A stretch of DNA of 64,000 nucleotides from Sabellastarte sp. h YS-2021 (GCA_964017235.1 OZ024931.1:120601530-120665529); one strand, 5' to 3'. Positions 11,850 through 22,983 are shown, counted from the first letter of the stretch. Program-made: numbers and translations. Notes: a model not told the origin generated them from the letters alone.

Positions 11850-13100
11850 GCTAATTAGGCTTATTCTTCGTAGCCTTTTTATCATGTTAAAAAAAATATT
11901 TGGTGAAAACTTTGTACATTTACCAAATAAACCCACCAAACTAGACGTAAACAGAGAACACTTGGGGGTTTCCCACTGTTATCAAGGTGATCATAAGTCA
12001 GCCAATCACAAAAGAGGACACAGAAAGTATGACATGCAGTGAGGTAGATGCTTGTAAAGTATATTTAGTTTATATTTTGGTTGTATTTGTGATAATTTAC
12101 ATCCATTTTACTTCATTTAATGTTTGATTTTTTATGTCAGGTTTCACACTTCTAACTCCGATTCGAACGTTGACAGCTAAAATAACAGCGATCTCCCAGC
12201 ACTAACTATTTGTGTCAAAACCGAATAACCGGCAAATATTTAAAATTACCAAAAAACACTTGAGATTCGTATTGTAAAAAGCTGTGAAAATGACAAATAT
12301 GTGAAATAAAATGAAAATATATGTCCATAAGCTGTAAAATTCATTAAATTTGCCATTTTCCTGCGACTTCTGATGCATTTTTTTTCATACAGGAAGTGGG
12401 CAATATAAGAGGTATATGGCACATCTGGTTTTATGTGACTGCATAAACAATACAAAAACATGGCTGTCTTTGGATTTTACCTTATTTTCTGTGACAATGT
12501 GCACATATTTGATGGATTCAGACCTTTTGCCATCTTTTACAACATTGAGCGATTGTTCATACTTTAAAATACGAAACCGGTAAATAGCACTATTCTAACC
12601 ATTGTTGTTTAGTCGGCTAGTCGTGACAGCCCTAACAGTTACTAATGCTGGGAGTATGTTTGCAAACTTTGGTATTAACACTTACTGGCTCATGGTTGAT
12701 CAATGATATCAAATGCTATCAGTAGCTACTGAACTCATTTCTTTATAGTCTTTTTGTCACAAAAAACACTGGTTAAAAAACTTGCCAGTTAAAATCCCAA
12801 AACTAGCTGTAAATAAAAAAAAAAAAATCTATAAACAGATAACACCTTGGGTTTTCTCCACTGTTGTCAAGGCGATCACAAAATCAGCCAGTCACAAGTG
12901 AAAGATAGGTAAACTATAGTATGTACTTAGGAAGACGTTTGTGAAAAGTTATATTTTGGTTACACTGATCTGAATCTATTTTCATTGGTTCTAGTTTATT
13001 TTTATTTGTTTTTTTTTGTTCAGTTCAAACTTCTCACTCCATGATCGGCAATGAGCGATTTTTGTTTTTCCTGACACAAACTTCGACAGATAATTCTGTG
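11850..13100. repeat. Diverged direct duplication ~884 bp apart; no gene
   Basis: Text at about 11,946-12,090 (CACTGTTATCAAGGTGATCA, GTCAGCCAATCACAA, TATATTTTGGTTGTA) is repeated at about 12,830-12,975 (CACTGTTGTCAAGGCGATCA, ATCAGCCAGTCACAA, TATATTTTGGTTACA). Upstream parts match more weakly. A dispersed relative lies inverted at 3,985-4,070. A CGTGACAGCCCTAA end near 12,618 looks like the terminus of a hAT-type MITE, but its other end was not found. Confidence 0.6.
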
Positions 13101-13184
13101 GTGATCTGAAAACACTGGTAGTTAAGTAGTTACATGCTTCTTTTGACAAAAATTCAAGTTATTAGTGCTACGACTGGGGGTGCT

Positions 13185-13570
13185 ACCGAGCAGTCTACAC
13201 TCGCCGAGCGAGGCGAATTTCATGAAAATTCGACCCCAATTCTTAGGGTCGAGTGCTCGTATATATATAAGAAGCTATAGAACCGGTTACGTTTCTTAGT
13301 TAATAAAACATAAATAACCTACCTTACTTTCATTAAATCGCATAATCCACCATTTGTAACATAATATTATTGATATTATGTGCTGACAATAGCTAATTCA
13401 AGCGATTCAAAGCTTTTATCTTTATATTTTTTTTCGTTTACGGGAGCCACCATATTGGATGTCGTTTCCTGTTATGGTGGATACTAAATGTCGCGAGGGC
13501 TCGATGTCGAGTCGAGTTTTTATCTGTGAGTAATTGACCCGAATTATTTGTACTCGTCACACCCCTAGCT
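13185..13570. repeat. Possible degenerate MITE / dispersed repeat
   Basis: Right side ends TACTCGTCACACCCCTA, the form of a hAT-like MITE end; the left side (GGGGGTGCTACCGAGCAG) matches poorly. An internal GTCGAGTGCTCGTATATATA stretch resembles window position 80-115. Boundaries are uncertain. Confidence 0.35.
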
Positions 13571-14855
13571 ACAAGTGGGGCGATAACATAATTTCTAATT
13601 TATATTAGTCAATTCAGCCACCTTGTATGGTATTCAATAAACATCCAAAGATGCAGAGTGTTACTGATGACAATATCAACAGTCAATAAACAGTCTGGGT
13701 TCCGGTTTGTCTCATGCAAGCAGTTACAGATCAGGTTCTCGGTGTTTATCGTTATGCATATATGTCGGGTCCCTGGCAAATATTCTAAATATTAGAAATC
13801 AGGTCCCCAATTTTGTGATGTCAGTCCCCAATAAATGGGTAATATTGTACAATGAAATATGCACAAAAGAAAATATGAGGTCATGGAATTCCTCAGGGTT
13901 TCCTAGCAAAATTTTAAAATGTTATATGCAAATAAAGAGATTATGAAGTCACAGAATTCTATGGAGTTTCCCAGCAATATTCTATAAATAGAAGTTGAAA
14001 AGGTGGTTGTTCCTTGAGGCCACAGACTAACAATATTTCAAAAAAATACTGATAATAAAATATGAAGGTTCACAGAAATCAGTGTGGTTTCCTAACAATA
14101 TATTAAAAGGCTGTTGAATACTTCACAGATGGATCAACTCATTAATATTCATAAGGTCTTGTAAGAAATATATAGCGAGGACCCCATGTATATCATAAAT
14201 ATTAAATGTTGCGAAGTGACTCCTGTTAAGGCATCGTGGTTTTAAGTTTTTGTCTAAAGTCATGGCATCACACTAAAATCAACGAGTCTCGACAACATAA
14301 TTAATATATTAGCAGTATATTTGCTTGACAATTGTGTAGAATATATATAAGAGGTCACTGATTTCCTTGGGGTTTCCCAACAATGTATGTAGAAATACTT
14401 TAGTTGAAGATCAAAATTCGCTGACAACCCATTATCGTTGTCTCATGTAACTTCGATGCATATACAACTTTGACGTAATACATATATCATCGTTTTTGAA
14501 GTGTTTCCAAGGGTTTTAAAATAGATTGCAGATATATTTAGACAATAATTGCATATTTTGCTTGTTTATCATTCATTTAAAATCCAGATATTTTAACAAC
14601 TTTTTCAAACTCCCTCCCCCACGGACTTTTTGCTTCCTATTGATGGATCCAAAAAACCAGTACAGAGTGCAAAAATGCCATACTAAACCCCAGATAAGAA
14701 TTAAGTGTTGGCCAAATGTGTTAATTCATTTGGTTCATTTAAAAACATAAATTTGGCATGCCATATTGGTGTAAATATGTTTTAGGTTATGTCATAGTGT
14801 TGTGGTAAACATTTGTTCTCCCATTTTGTATGTTTAAGTGTTTGAAATGTTTCAC
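13571..14855. repeat. Repeated ~100-bp phrases, no gene
   Basis: A phrase of the form AGGTCACAGAATTCC..GGGTTTCC.AACAATATT recurs about six times (near 13,880, 13,950, 14,020, 14,070, 14,355) with irregular spacing. 14,145-14,280 is an inverted diverged copy of 22,750-22,835 (ATGCCATGACTTT, GGAGTCACTT phrases). No coding signal. Confidence 0.5.
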
Positions 14856-14859
14856 CGAT

Positions 14860-15390
14860 GTCTTTGTTTAGGTTTAATCCCTGCAAGGTTAAAACTGGTT
14901 ATAGGAACTATATCAAAGAGAATTTAGAAGAGACAATGTCACTTTTGAAAAGGGAATATCAGTTTAAAAGGCTCAAAGTTGACATGTGTTCCTCAAACTA
15001 CAACCCAAAACAGAAGGAAACAGTGGAAACATACTTCCAAGATTTAAGTGAAATTTTGGAGAAATAGGACATATTTTGGCCCCAGATTAAATATACAACA
15101 TTGACGAAAGTGGCTTCTCTCCTGAACATACCCCCCTAAACTGGCCATTGGCCAAAGAATGCTTGATGAGTTAAAAGTAGGTGCTACCCAAGGGTCCATA
15201 TTCACTAACATGAATCAAGCTGAGCGAAAAATCAGCTCAAGATCAAATCACGATCAAGGAAAATGTTCCAAAATATGCTGAAGAATCAATTCATTAAATT
15301 TACCATGCCAAAAATGACAAACATTTGCTTTTGCTGTATGATAGTTCCTCCACACATTTCAGTGCAGAACTAATATTCCACAATTTATTT
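14860..15390 (+). pseudogene. pogo/Tigger-like DDE transposase relic
   Basis: An open stretch at 14,858-15,067 ends YFQDLSEILEK. Just after it another frame reads PDQIYNIDESGFSPEHTPPK, matching the first catalytic block of pogo/Tigger/Jerky-type transposases (family form: IYNxDExG followed by PPK). Further on, a frame reads HLLLLYDSSSTHFSAELI (about 15,322-15,376), matching the second-Asp block (usually LLxxDGHxSH). Frameshifts and stops separate the blocks and part of the core is missing, so it is dead. Assignment rests on motif recognition only. Confidence 0.6.
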
Positions 15391-15411
15391 TAGTTTTGTG
15401 TTGCATAAAAG

Positions 15412-15809
15412 TAGGGCTGGGACGGGTGCTAAAAAACGACACCGAGTACTAGCCCTCTCACAACCGGCCCAAATTCGAGTAACCGCGAGATTTAGTATCT
15501 AACTATCTACCATTATAAGTCTTCTGTAAACAGATAGTCGGTTCCGGAAATGAAACTTTTGAAGAAAAAAGTCTTCTATTTGACCACATATTAAAGAATA
15601 TGGAGTAAATTATATGATTTCAAGCGAAAATAACAACTCTAATTGATATTATGTGACGGAAATGCTGAAATGTAGCATATCTTACACAAACGTTTCATTA
15701 CGTGGGCGATAATACAATACCTCAGGAGTAACCGAGGATTTAAAATGGACTCGAGTACTAGCAAAGATTGATTCATCTATCGAGGCTCGAGTACTCGCTC
15801 ACAGCCCTA
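15412..15809. mobile_element. hAT-like MITE
   Basis: Starts TAGGGCTGGGACG and ends CGCTCACAGCCCTA, short inverted ends of hAT type. It is flanked by ATAAAAG on the left and ATAAAAAG on the right, consistent with an eroded 8-bp target duplication. Its right 67 bp are included in the tandem duplication that follows. Confidence 0.6.
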
Positions 15810-16340
15810 ATAAAAAGCACTTCAAATCCATTTAACTATTTATGTAGAGTTTTCCATTTCTGTATATTCAGTACATATGTGTAATATATTGTCAATAGTT
15901 TACTAAATTGTACATAAATATTGCTCAATTATAAATTCACAACCTCTAAGCAACTTCTTTTTAAACTTATTTTTGTAAACCTCATGTATAAGCTATAAGA
16001 AGGAACAGGTACCTTTTTCGATAAGTGACAATATAGTAGCAAATGGACTCGAGTACTAGCAAAGATTGACTCATCTATCGAGGCTCGAGTACTCGCTCAC
16101 AGCCCTAATAAAAAGCACTTCAAATCCATTTAACTATTTATGTAGAGTTTTCCATTTCTGTATATTCAGTACATATGTGTAATATATTGTCAATAGTTTA
16201 CTAAATTGTACATAAATATTGCTCAATTATAAATTCACAACCTCTAAGCAACTTCTTTTTAAACTTATTTTTGTAAACCTCATGTATAAGCTATAAGAAG
16301 GAACAGGTACCTTTTTCGATAAGTGACAATATAGTAGCAA
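15743..16340. repeat. 298-bp near-identical tandem duplication
   Basis: 15,743-16,040 and 16,041-16,338 agree at almost every base (one T/C difference noticed near 15,771/16,069). The unit includes the right part of the hAT-like MITE, flanking DNA, the LINE-A target sequence AACTTCTTTTTAAA and the first ~75 bp of LINE-A. It therefore arose after LINE-A inserted and is recent. Confidence 0.92.
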
Positions 16341-16620
16341 AGCAGTTAGTTAACAGATTAATAATTGACGGCAATACTCAACAAAGATTCATGGAAAAGC
16401 ACTGTTCTAAACAGTAACAGCTCTCTGGTTCGAGGCAATTATTTGTCATTAAATATAGCACAATGCTATCAGCGACTAGAAAATAAATATAAAGTACCTG
16501 CTACAATCTCTGTAAAGTTAATTGATGTATATTGGTTTGAAAAAGAAGAAAATAGTGAAAATGTAAAAAATTGCTGAGAAAATTGGGAGTTTGGGAGTAC
16601 TGACAATGACACGCTTTGTT

Positions 16621-17115
16621 GTCTAATACATTAAAGTAATTTAAACAGTAGAATTTTAGTAAAACTGTAGTCGTGTATACCAGTTTAAAATATATGATTC
16701 AGTAACTCACAAATTAGTAAAACATTATGTCCTTGCAGGCACTATATTCTTATATGCATGAATTTGCAAAGAATATGCCACTAATAAGGTACTGCAAATG
16801 CTTATTCACATCATATGTATATAGCCATATTGTTACGGTTCCAACTGACTAGCAAAAATTTCAGAATGTTAGTCCAATACATTAGAGTAATTGAAATGGT
16901 AGAATTTTAGTAAAAGTGTAGTTGTGTATACTAGTTTAAAATATAATTTTCAGCAACGCACAGATTAGTAATAACCTATGTCTAAGTAGGTTCCATATTC
17001 TAGCATGTACTTGCAAAGAATTTGCCACTAATAAGGCACGTAACGGTTATTTACATACTATATTTGTTGTCATATTGTTACGGCTCCAACTGAGCAGAAA
17101 AAGTTTCAGAATTAG
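16621..17115 (+). repeat. ~251-bp imperfect tandem duplication in LINE-A 5' region
   Basis: GTCTAATACATTAAAGTAAT (16,621) and GTCCAATACATTAGAGTAAT (16,872) start two units that share TAGAATTTTAGTAAAA, GTTTAAAATATA, TTGCCACTAATAAGG-like and ATTGTTACGG phrases. Tandem 5' units recall the promoter monomers of some mammalian L1s; a promoter role here is only a guess. Confidence 0.8.
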
Positions 17116-17513
17116 AGTTAACATGTTAGTCACGTACTTAGAAATCTTTATAGTAAACAGGTATGTAGGAAGTAGGAAAAAATGTACTCGTTTGATCGAT
17201 TTACTTTAAAATAATCTGTGCAAATTAAATAGTTAAGGTTGGTCCATATATTAGTTAAACTGATGGACTTTACAAGTGCTAAACAGCAATTTTTATTATT
17301 GATTCAAGTTTCTCATTCGAAATGAGACAGTGGTGCATCTACTATTTGTATTTCAATAGTAATGAAAGTATGTTTAATTATTTGTTTTAGCCTCGTATCT
17401 GTTATACATAGCAACTTATTAGACCACAACATGGGCAAAATACAGTTAAGAAAAATCATAGCTGTAACAAGAAGTTTGGATGTTGTTAAATATATATTTG
17501 ATAGGTTACACCC

Positions 17514-20500
17514 ATGAAGACCAATTTGGATATATGCTCCCTTAATTGTAGAGGATTGCGAAGTAAACAAAAAAGAAACACACTCTTTAAATGGTTAAAT
17601 GATCAAAAAAGAGGTCTGATAATGTTACAAGAAACGCATTCAGATGCGTCAATTGAAGAATTATGGGAAAAAGAATACGAAGGGAAAATTTATTTCTCAC
17701 ATGGTTCTAGCAGTGGTAGGGGTGTTGCTCTTTTAATTCCTAAATATATGAATGAACAAGTACCAATTAAAGCAATTGAGACTGACAAAGAAGGTAGAAT
17801 TTTACTAGTACATACCGAACTGTGCAATAGAGATGTAATTGTAGTAAACATTTATGCACCAACTAAGGACAATACAACTCTACAAAATAATTTCTTAGAA
17901 AATTTAAGAATAATTCTTGAAAATTTTACTGATAAACCTTTGATAATTGGTGGTGATTTTAACACCTACTTAGACTCTGAACTTGATAAAAGAGGAGGGA
18001 TAAGTCCTCAGACTTCATCGTATAAAGATAATCTTATACAGTTTATGGAAGAATTTTTATTAGTCGATATATGGAGATTGAGAAATCAAGACAAACGCCA
18101 ATTCACATGGAGAGGAAAAGGTCGTGGAGGAATAGTTCAAAGTAGGTTGGATTACTTTTTAGTATCAGTCTCTTTAGAGTCTGAAATAGACAATACAACA
18201 ATTAAACCAGGTTTCGGTACAGACCACAGCCTAATTAACCTCAATATAAAATTATTAGAAGGCCAGAAAAGAGGTAGAGGTTACTGGAAATTTAATAACA
18301 GTTTATTAAAAGACAAGGATTATATAAAAATAGTTAAAGAAACCATTGTCGAAGCTTTATCTAATAACCAATTTAATAATAAAAGAGTGCTTTGGGACTT
18401 TATTAAATGTAAAATTAGAACAACTACTATGATTTACTCTAGTGAAAAAGCAAAATCCAGAAATAAGAGAGAGAAAGAAATATGGAACATGCTACTACAA
18501 CTAGAAGAGAACTGTAATCGAACGAACAACCAAAACACGTTTACAGAATATGAGAATTGTAAAACAGAATGGGAGACCATTCAATTAGAAAAAAACAATG
18601 GCGCAATACTAAGATCAAAAGTACGCTTTGCCGAAGAAGGGGAAAAAAACTCAAAATATTTCCTGAATTTGGAAAAACGAAATTATGATAATAAACATAT
18701 GAAATCAGTGATTAATTCTAAAGATATATTGATAGACAAGCCTGATCAAATCTTAGAAGAGCAAGCCATTTTTTTCGAAAAACTTTATACATCAAATATA
18801 TGCGATGAAGAAAGCCAAATTCTGACAAGTGAATTTCTTGAAAAAATTGATATACCAATGTTAAATGAAGACCAAAAGGAATTTTTAGACTGTGAATTAA
18901 GCGTTTCGGAGTTGTCTATGGCCTTAAAAGAAATGTCAAACGACAAGTCACCAGGGCTAGATGGTTTCACTACCAATTTTTATAAGTTTTTTTGGGCTGA
19001 TATAAAACTTGTCGTTCTTGAAAGTTTTAATTACTCTTTAAAATATGGCGAATTAAGTGAAACCCAAAAAAGAGGTGTGCTCTCCCTTATACCAAAAAAT
19101 GGTAAAGATACGCGGTATCTAAAATCGTGGAGGCCAGTCTCACTGCTAGCCACAGATTATAAGATCCTTGCAAAAACATTGGCAACAAGGCTACAAAAAG
19201 TAATCTCAAACTTAATTAATCCTGATCAAGTAGGATATATAAAAGGACGACACATTGGACAAAACATAAGGTCCATAGAGGACATTTTATTACTGAGCAA
19301 AAAACACAATATTAGTGGCTTATTGGTTTTAATAGATTTTGAAAAAGCATTTGATACTGTTGAATGGGACTTTTTATTTGAAACTTTAAAATCATTTAAT
19401 TTTGGCCAGACGTTTAGAGCTTGGATAAAACTTCTATATACTAATATAAGTTCCTGCACAATAAATAATGGTTATTTTTCAAGAAATTTCACACTAGGGA
19501 GAGGAATTCGCCAAGGGTGCCCACTGTCAGCTCTGTTATTTATTTTAGTAGCAGAAATATTATCAATCAACTTAAGAGCCAACAAGGAAGCAAAAGGTAT
19601 TACCATTGACAATTGGGAATACAAGATTTTTCAATTAGCTGATGATACCACTATTTTAGCCAAAGATCTAGAATCCCTGAAACTAATTATAACAGTTTTT
19701 TTTAAATTTCAAAAAATATCTGGCTTAAAACTGAATCTTGATAAATGCGAAATTGTTCAACTTGGGCCAATGATGTTGACAAGAGCAGGATTACCAAATG
19801 AGCTTTCAAATCTTAAAATTAATAAGGGCCCTTTCAAAACATTAGGGGTGTGGTTTTCGCCGGATTCAAATGAAAGCAGTAAACTGAATTATGATGAGCG
19901 TCTTAATAAAATAAACAAAATCTTGCAAATTTGGAGCCAAAGAAGCCTATCTTGGAAAGGACGCATCATGATAATCAAAACATTAGTACTGTCCCAGGTC
20001 GTTCACTTATTCGCAACAACTTTTACACCAAGAGAATTTTTAGTCCAGCTAGACAAAATACTTTTGAACTTTTTATGGAACAAAAAACCTGTAAGGGTCA
20101 AGAGAGAAACTATAATTGCTCCTGTAGAAAGTGGAGGTTTAAAAATGCCCGAAGTGTTTGCCTTTCAAGAGGCACAAAAAATAGCCTTCATGAAAAACCT
20201 ACTTGTAGAAGATGGTAAATGCCTTAACCTCTTCTTAAAAGTCTGTAACTTTAAAAAAGTCATGTTAGACCATAAGCTATCCAGCAGTGTTATAGAAAAC
20301 TATACAAATTCTAAGTTCCATCTCCAGACTTTACAGGCTTGGTTCAAAGTTAAAAATAATCCCCCTGAAGACTTACAAAGTATTTTAAATGAATATATCT
20401 TCCTAAACAGTCATGTAAATATAGATGATTCACCTATTCACCCTAAAGACTTAGGATTAGATAATGATTTACTTGATCTAAAGATTGTAGACCTTTTAAA

Positions 20501-21317
20501 TAAAGAGAAAAAATTCACTACAGCTGAGGAGTTAAGGGTTAGGCCGGGATGGTGTATTAATATTATAAATATATACTCATTGCTGGATGCTATCCCGAAA
20601 CAGTGGAAATTTATTATAAATAATGAAGTATACAGATACACTCCATACCCAAAATTTAGTACATCATTAAACCACAGAATAACAGAAATCAAGAAGGTTA
20701 CAAGCAAGAAAGCATATTTAGAATTAATCAGACATGTAGTTAAAGCACCAACAGCTGTAGAAACCTGGTTGAATTTATTTCCCTTTCTAGAACAAACAGA
20801 ATGGAACTCAGTGTTCACACTAGTATACAAAATAACCAAAGAACCGTATCTACAATCATTCCAGTATAAAATTCTGAATAGAACTCTTAATTGTCGCTAT
20901 AATCTCTACAAATGGAAGATATCTTCCTCCCCTACCTGTATTTATTGCACAGAGAATGATACTATAGAGCATCACCTTTACCACTGCAATGTGACAATTA
21001 ATTTCTGGAGGGAAGTTAGCACATGGCTTTACAAGATAAATCTGATAAAGCTCTCTTTTACAGCGTGTGAAGTAATTTTTGGACTTTGTGAAGCTTCACA
21101 CACTGATGGGTGTATAGAATTTGTGTTTAACTACATTATATTATTAGGAAAATGGTACATTAATAAAAGTCGTTCTAACAATCAGCGAATAACATTTTCC
21201 AACTTTCCTTCTCTAATAAAAGAAAAGTTGGAAATTTTGAGAATGAGTTATATTCTAAAGGAAAATTTAGATATCTTTAACAAGTTCTTTGGCACTTTGT
21301 ATAGGTATTTTGACTAA
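17514..21317 (+). CDS. LINE-A ORF2: endonuclease-reverse transcriptase, intact
   Basis: 1,267 codons, uninterrupted. Residues about 1-240 form an APE-type endonuclease: LNCRGL near 9, QETH near 38, VNIYAPT near 115, GGDFN near 145, SRLDYFLVS near 211 and TDH near 234. Residues about 460-760 form the reverse transcriptase: KSPGLDGF near 478, SWRPVSLLATDYK, QVGYIKGRHIGQN, motif A IDFEKAFDTVEWDF near 605, motif [12 protein letters not shown] near 666 and motif C LADD near 708. The C terminus has CIYC...H...C (near 1,141-1,158), the usual LINE zinc-knuckle-like block. Overall form is that of the L1/Tx1 group. The catalytic box is LADD rather than FADD/YADD; the decayed sibling also has LADD, so this is a lineage trait. 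The element nicks DNA and primes reverse transcription of its own RNA. Start chosen at the ATG just before KTNLDICSLNCRG. Confidence 0.93.
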   Translation: MKTNLDICSLNCRGLRSKQKRNTLFKWLNDQKRGLIMLQETHSDASIEELWEKEYEGKIYFSHGSSSGRGVALLIPKYMNEQVPIKAIETDKEGRILLVHTELCNRDVIVVNIYAPTKDNTTLQNNFLENLRIILENFTDKPLIIGGDFNTYLDSELDKRGGISPQTSSYKDNLIQFMEEFLLVDIWRLRNQDKRQFTWRGKGRGGIVQSRLDYFLVSVSLESEIDNTTIKPGFGTDHSLINLNIKLLEGQKRGRGYWKFNNSLLKDKDYIKIVKETIVEALSNNQFNNKRVLWDFIKCKIRTTTMIYSSEKAKSRNKREKEIWNMLLQLEENCNRTNNQNTFTEYENCKTEWETIQLEKNNGAILRSKVRFAEEGEKNSKYFLNLEKRNYDNKHMKSVINSKDILIDKPDQILEEQAIFFEKLYTSNICDEESQILTSEFLEKIDIPMLNEDQKEFLDCELSVSELSMALKEMSNDKSPGLDGFTTNFYKFFWADIKLVVLESFNYSLKYGELSETQKRGVLSLIPKNGKDTRYLKSWRPVSLLATDYKILAKTLATRLQKVISNLINPDQVGYIKGRHIGQNIRSIEDILLLSKKHNISGLLVLIDFEKAFDTVEWDFLFETLKSFNFGQTFRAWIKLLYTNISSCTINNGYFSRNFTLGRGIRQGCPLSALLFILVAEILSINLRANKEAKGITIDNWEYKIFQLADDTTILAKDLESLKLIITVFFKFQKISGLKLNLDKCEIVQLGPMMLTRAGLPNELSNLKINKGPFKTLGVWFSPDSNESSKLNYDERLNKINKILQIWSQRSLSWKGRIMIIKTLVLSQVVHLFATTFTPREFLVQLDKILLNFLWNKKPVRVKRETIIAPVESGGLKMPEVFAFQEAQKIAFMKNLLVEDGKCLNLFLKVCNFKKVMLDHKLSSSVIENYTNSKFHLQTLQAWFKVKNNPPEDLQSILNEYIFLNSHVNIDDSPIHPKDLGLDNDLLDLKIVDLLNKEKKFTTAEELRVRPGWCINIINIYSLLDAIPKQWKFIINNEVYRYTPYPKFSTSLNHRITEIKKVTSKKAYLELIRHVVKAPTAVETWLNLFPFLEQTEWNSVFTLVYKITKEPYLQSFQYKILNRTLNCRYNLYKWKISSSPTCIYCTENDTIEHHLYHCNVTINFWREVSTWLYKINLIKLSFTACEVIFGLCEASHTDGCIEFVFNYIILLGKWYINKSRSNNQRITFSNFPSLIKEKLEILRMSYILKENLDIFNKFFGTLYRYFD

Positions 21318-21603
21318 TGAACATTCAGTCAAATGTAGACTTAACAATGATTTACCATGCTATGTTCCTGTAAAACAATAAACCTAAACGGTATTTCAGG
21401 ACTTTTAAGAAGATCTAGTATTGTTCTCTGCAACTAAAGGCAGTGTAAATATAATGTAATGGGTAGACAAAATGAAAAGTGAAACTTTTATATTAAATTA
21501 CATAACTTCTTGCTATAGTACTAGAAAATGTACTTAAGTTGTATTCAGACAATTTTGATATTGTATGTTACAGTTTTGCTTTATGTAATGATACAAGAGA
21601 GGC

Positions 21604-21631
21604 AATAAAATATTAAAAAAAAACAAAAAAA
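21604..21631 (+). terminator. LINE-A polyadenylation signal and A-rich tail
   Basis: AATAAA within GGCAATAAAATATT, followed by a run of A interrupted by single C, then the presumed target duplication. Confidence 0.7.
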
Positions 21632-21645
21632 AACTTCTTTTTAAA

Positions 21646-22444
21646 TGTTAGAACTACTTGGATTCAGATTTTGCACCCAGTACTAGATTTTTGAAACAAG
21701 GCTTCTGATATGTCAAAGTTATAAAGTTCCTGTTTACAATATGGCTGCTGGACATGTGATCAAAAATGTGCAAGATTTTTTTCGAATTCTCCATTTCTTT
21801 GCTAGTATTAAGCAAAAACATGGTTGAAAACACTTGGGAGAGTTATGTATTGATGTTTTTATTCATATATTGTGTACACATTGTGTGTTATGCGTTGTTT
21901 TACTGTTATTGCTTCGATTTATTTATTTGGGGTTTTACGTCGCTTTCAACACTGTACATGTCATATCACGACATAGACCGAGTTTTCTGTCCCAAAGTAT
22001 GTCTTTTTAAAACTGATGGATGGCATGTTGGGACAGAGTTCCTTGACACACAAAAAACTTCAATATCTGAAAATTACTGTCACTTTAAACTTTAAATATC
22101 CACTTTCTGCATTAGCAGTATAAAGCATTTAGATGCAGGAACACAATTTTCTGTGTTTGCAGTTATAGAGACACTTTTTCTGCACTTCCTGTTTGTATAA
22201 ACAATGACGAAATTTTGCAAGCGAAATAAATTTTGGAAAATATATCCATTAACTATGCAAAAAGTTTTCGAGGCACATCCTTGATACTTAAGGTGGTAGC
22301 CTAGTACATGTTTAATGTCAGGATGTGTGCCATTTGTTGCCCTTCAAGACGTTTATGTTTTTTGCATACTCATGCCATCGTCTCTCATCAATACATCCAC
22401 CTTTCAAATATTGACGGAGAGACAGATTAATTGGTCTAATCACG
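21646..22444. other. No gene; SINE 3' fragment inside
   Basis: AT-rich flanking DNA. Around 21,905-21,985 (minus) the text TTTATTTGGGGTTTTACGTC and GCTTTCAACACTGTACATG is the reverse complement of the 3' end of the SINE family at 32,549 and 37,604. The 109-codon frame at 21,766-22,095 overlaps this fragment and is not called as a gene. Confidence 0.6.
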
Positions 22445-22627
22445 ATTAGTAGTTGAAAGAGTAGAGGAAACCAGTACATCCAGTTCGTCAGGGTTCTGTA
22501 CTGTAAACTGCTGACCAACGGCAAGCAATTACCAGCTTTCCCACTTTAGGCCATGCCGGGAACCGAACCCCAGCCTCAGAGGTGGGAGGCGAGAGTGTTA
22601 CCACTCTGCCACCATGGCCCCCTGTTA
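22445..22627 (-). mobile_element. tRNA-derived SINE, 3'-truncated
   Basis: Read on the minus strand it begins GGGGCCATGGTGGCAGAGTGG (A box TGGCAGAGTGG) and continues to GGTTCGGTTCCCGG (B box), then GTGGGAAAGCTGGTAATTGC and CAGTACAGAACCCTGACGAA. It lacks the usual tail GTTGAAAGCG...AAACCCCAAATAAAT. Relatives lie at 32,549 and 37,604. Confidence 0.8.
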
Positions 22628-22639
22628 TTGTGTTGAAGT

Positions 22640-22983
22640 TGCATCGGAACGCGCTAATGTTCATAAGGTCACGGATTTCCATGGTGGTTTCTTAACAATA
22701 TTTTCTGCTCTAAGATCAAATAATAGATGGACTACACAGCTTCACAGCATGATTTGCGATGCCATGACTTTCGACGAAAACTTAAAACTATGATACCATG
22801 GCAGGAGTCACTTGGTAAATGTTGGTCACCCGATCCTATCCACTTTGCTGTTTCATGTTATGACAAGTAGTACATTTCTAACATATCTTAGCACCTGCTT
22901 TTAACAATACTCTGAAGAGTTTTGATCAAATTTTAAGATAAGGTAAACATAGACACAAACTGAAAGAATCAACGCGAAAAGAT
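22640..22983. other. Dispersed-repeat copy, no gene
   Basis: 22,660-22,835 is a diverged inverted relative of 14,145-14,280 and of the AGGTCACAGAATTCC phrase family. Nothing else seen before the MITE nest. Confidence 0.45.

Larger units (their letters stand above)
16264..21631 (+). mobile_element. LINE-A: full-length L1/Tx1-like non-LTR retrotransposon
   Basis: The A-rich tail (21,613-21,631) is followed by AACTTCTTTTTAAA (21,632-21,645). The same 14 bp lie at 16,250-16,263 (and, through the tandem duplication, at 15,952-15,965), which I read as the target-site duplication. The element would be about 5.4 kb: a 1.25-kb 5' region, a single ORF2 (17,514-21,317) and a 3' UTR with an AATAAA signal near 21,605. 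No ORF1 is recognisable; the 5' region has only a 70-codon frame at 16,365-16,577 with no known domain. A decayed relative is at 27,548-32,425. Confidence 0.75.

Noticed and set aside
20438-20839. 133-codon minus frame inside LINE-A
   Set aside because: Antisense to the intact ORF2; no independent support.
16250-21645. LTR retrotransposon or retrovirus-like element
   Set aside because: No long terminal repeats, protease or integrase; APE endonuclease plus RT and an A-rich tail mark a LINE.
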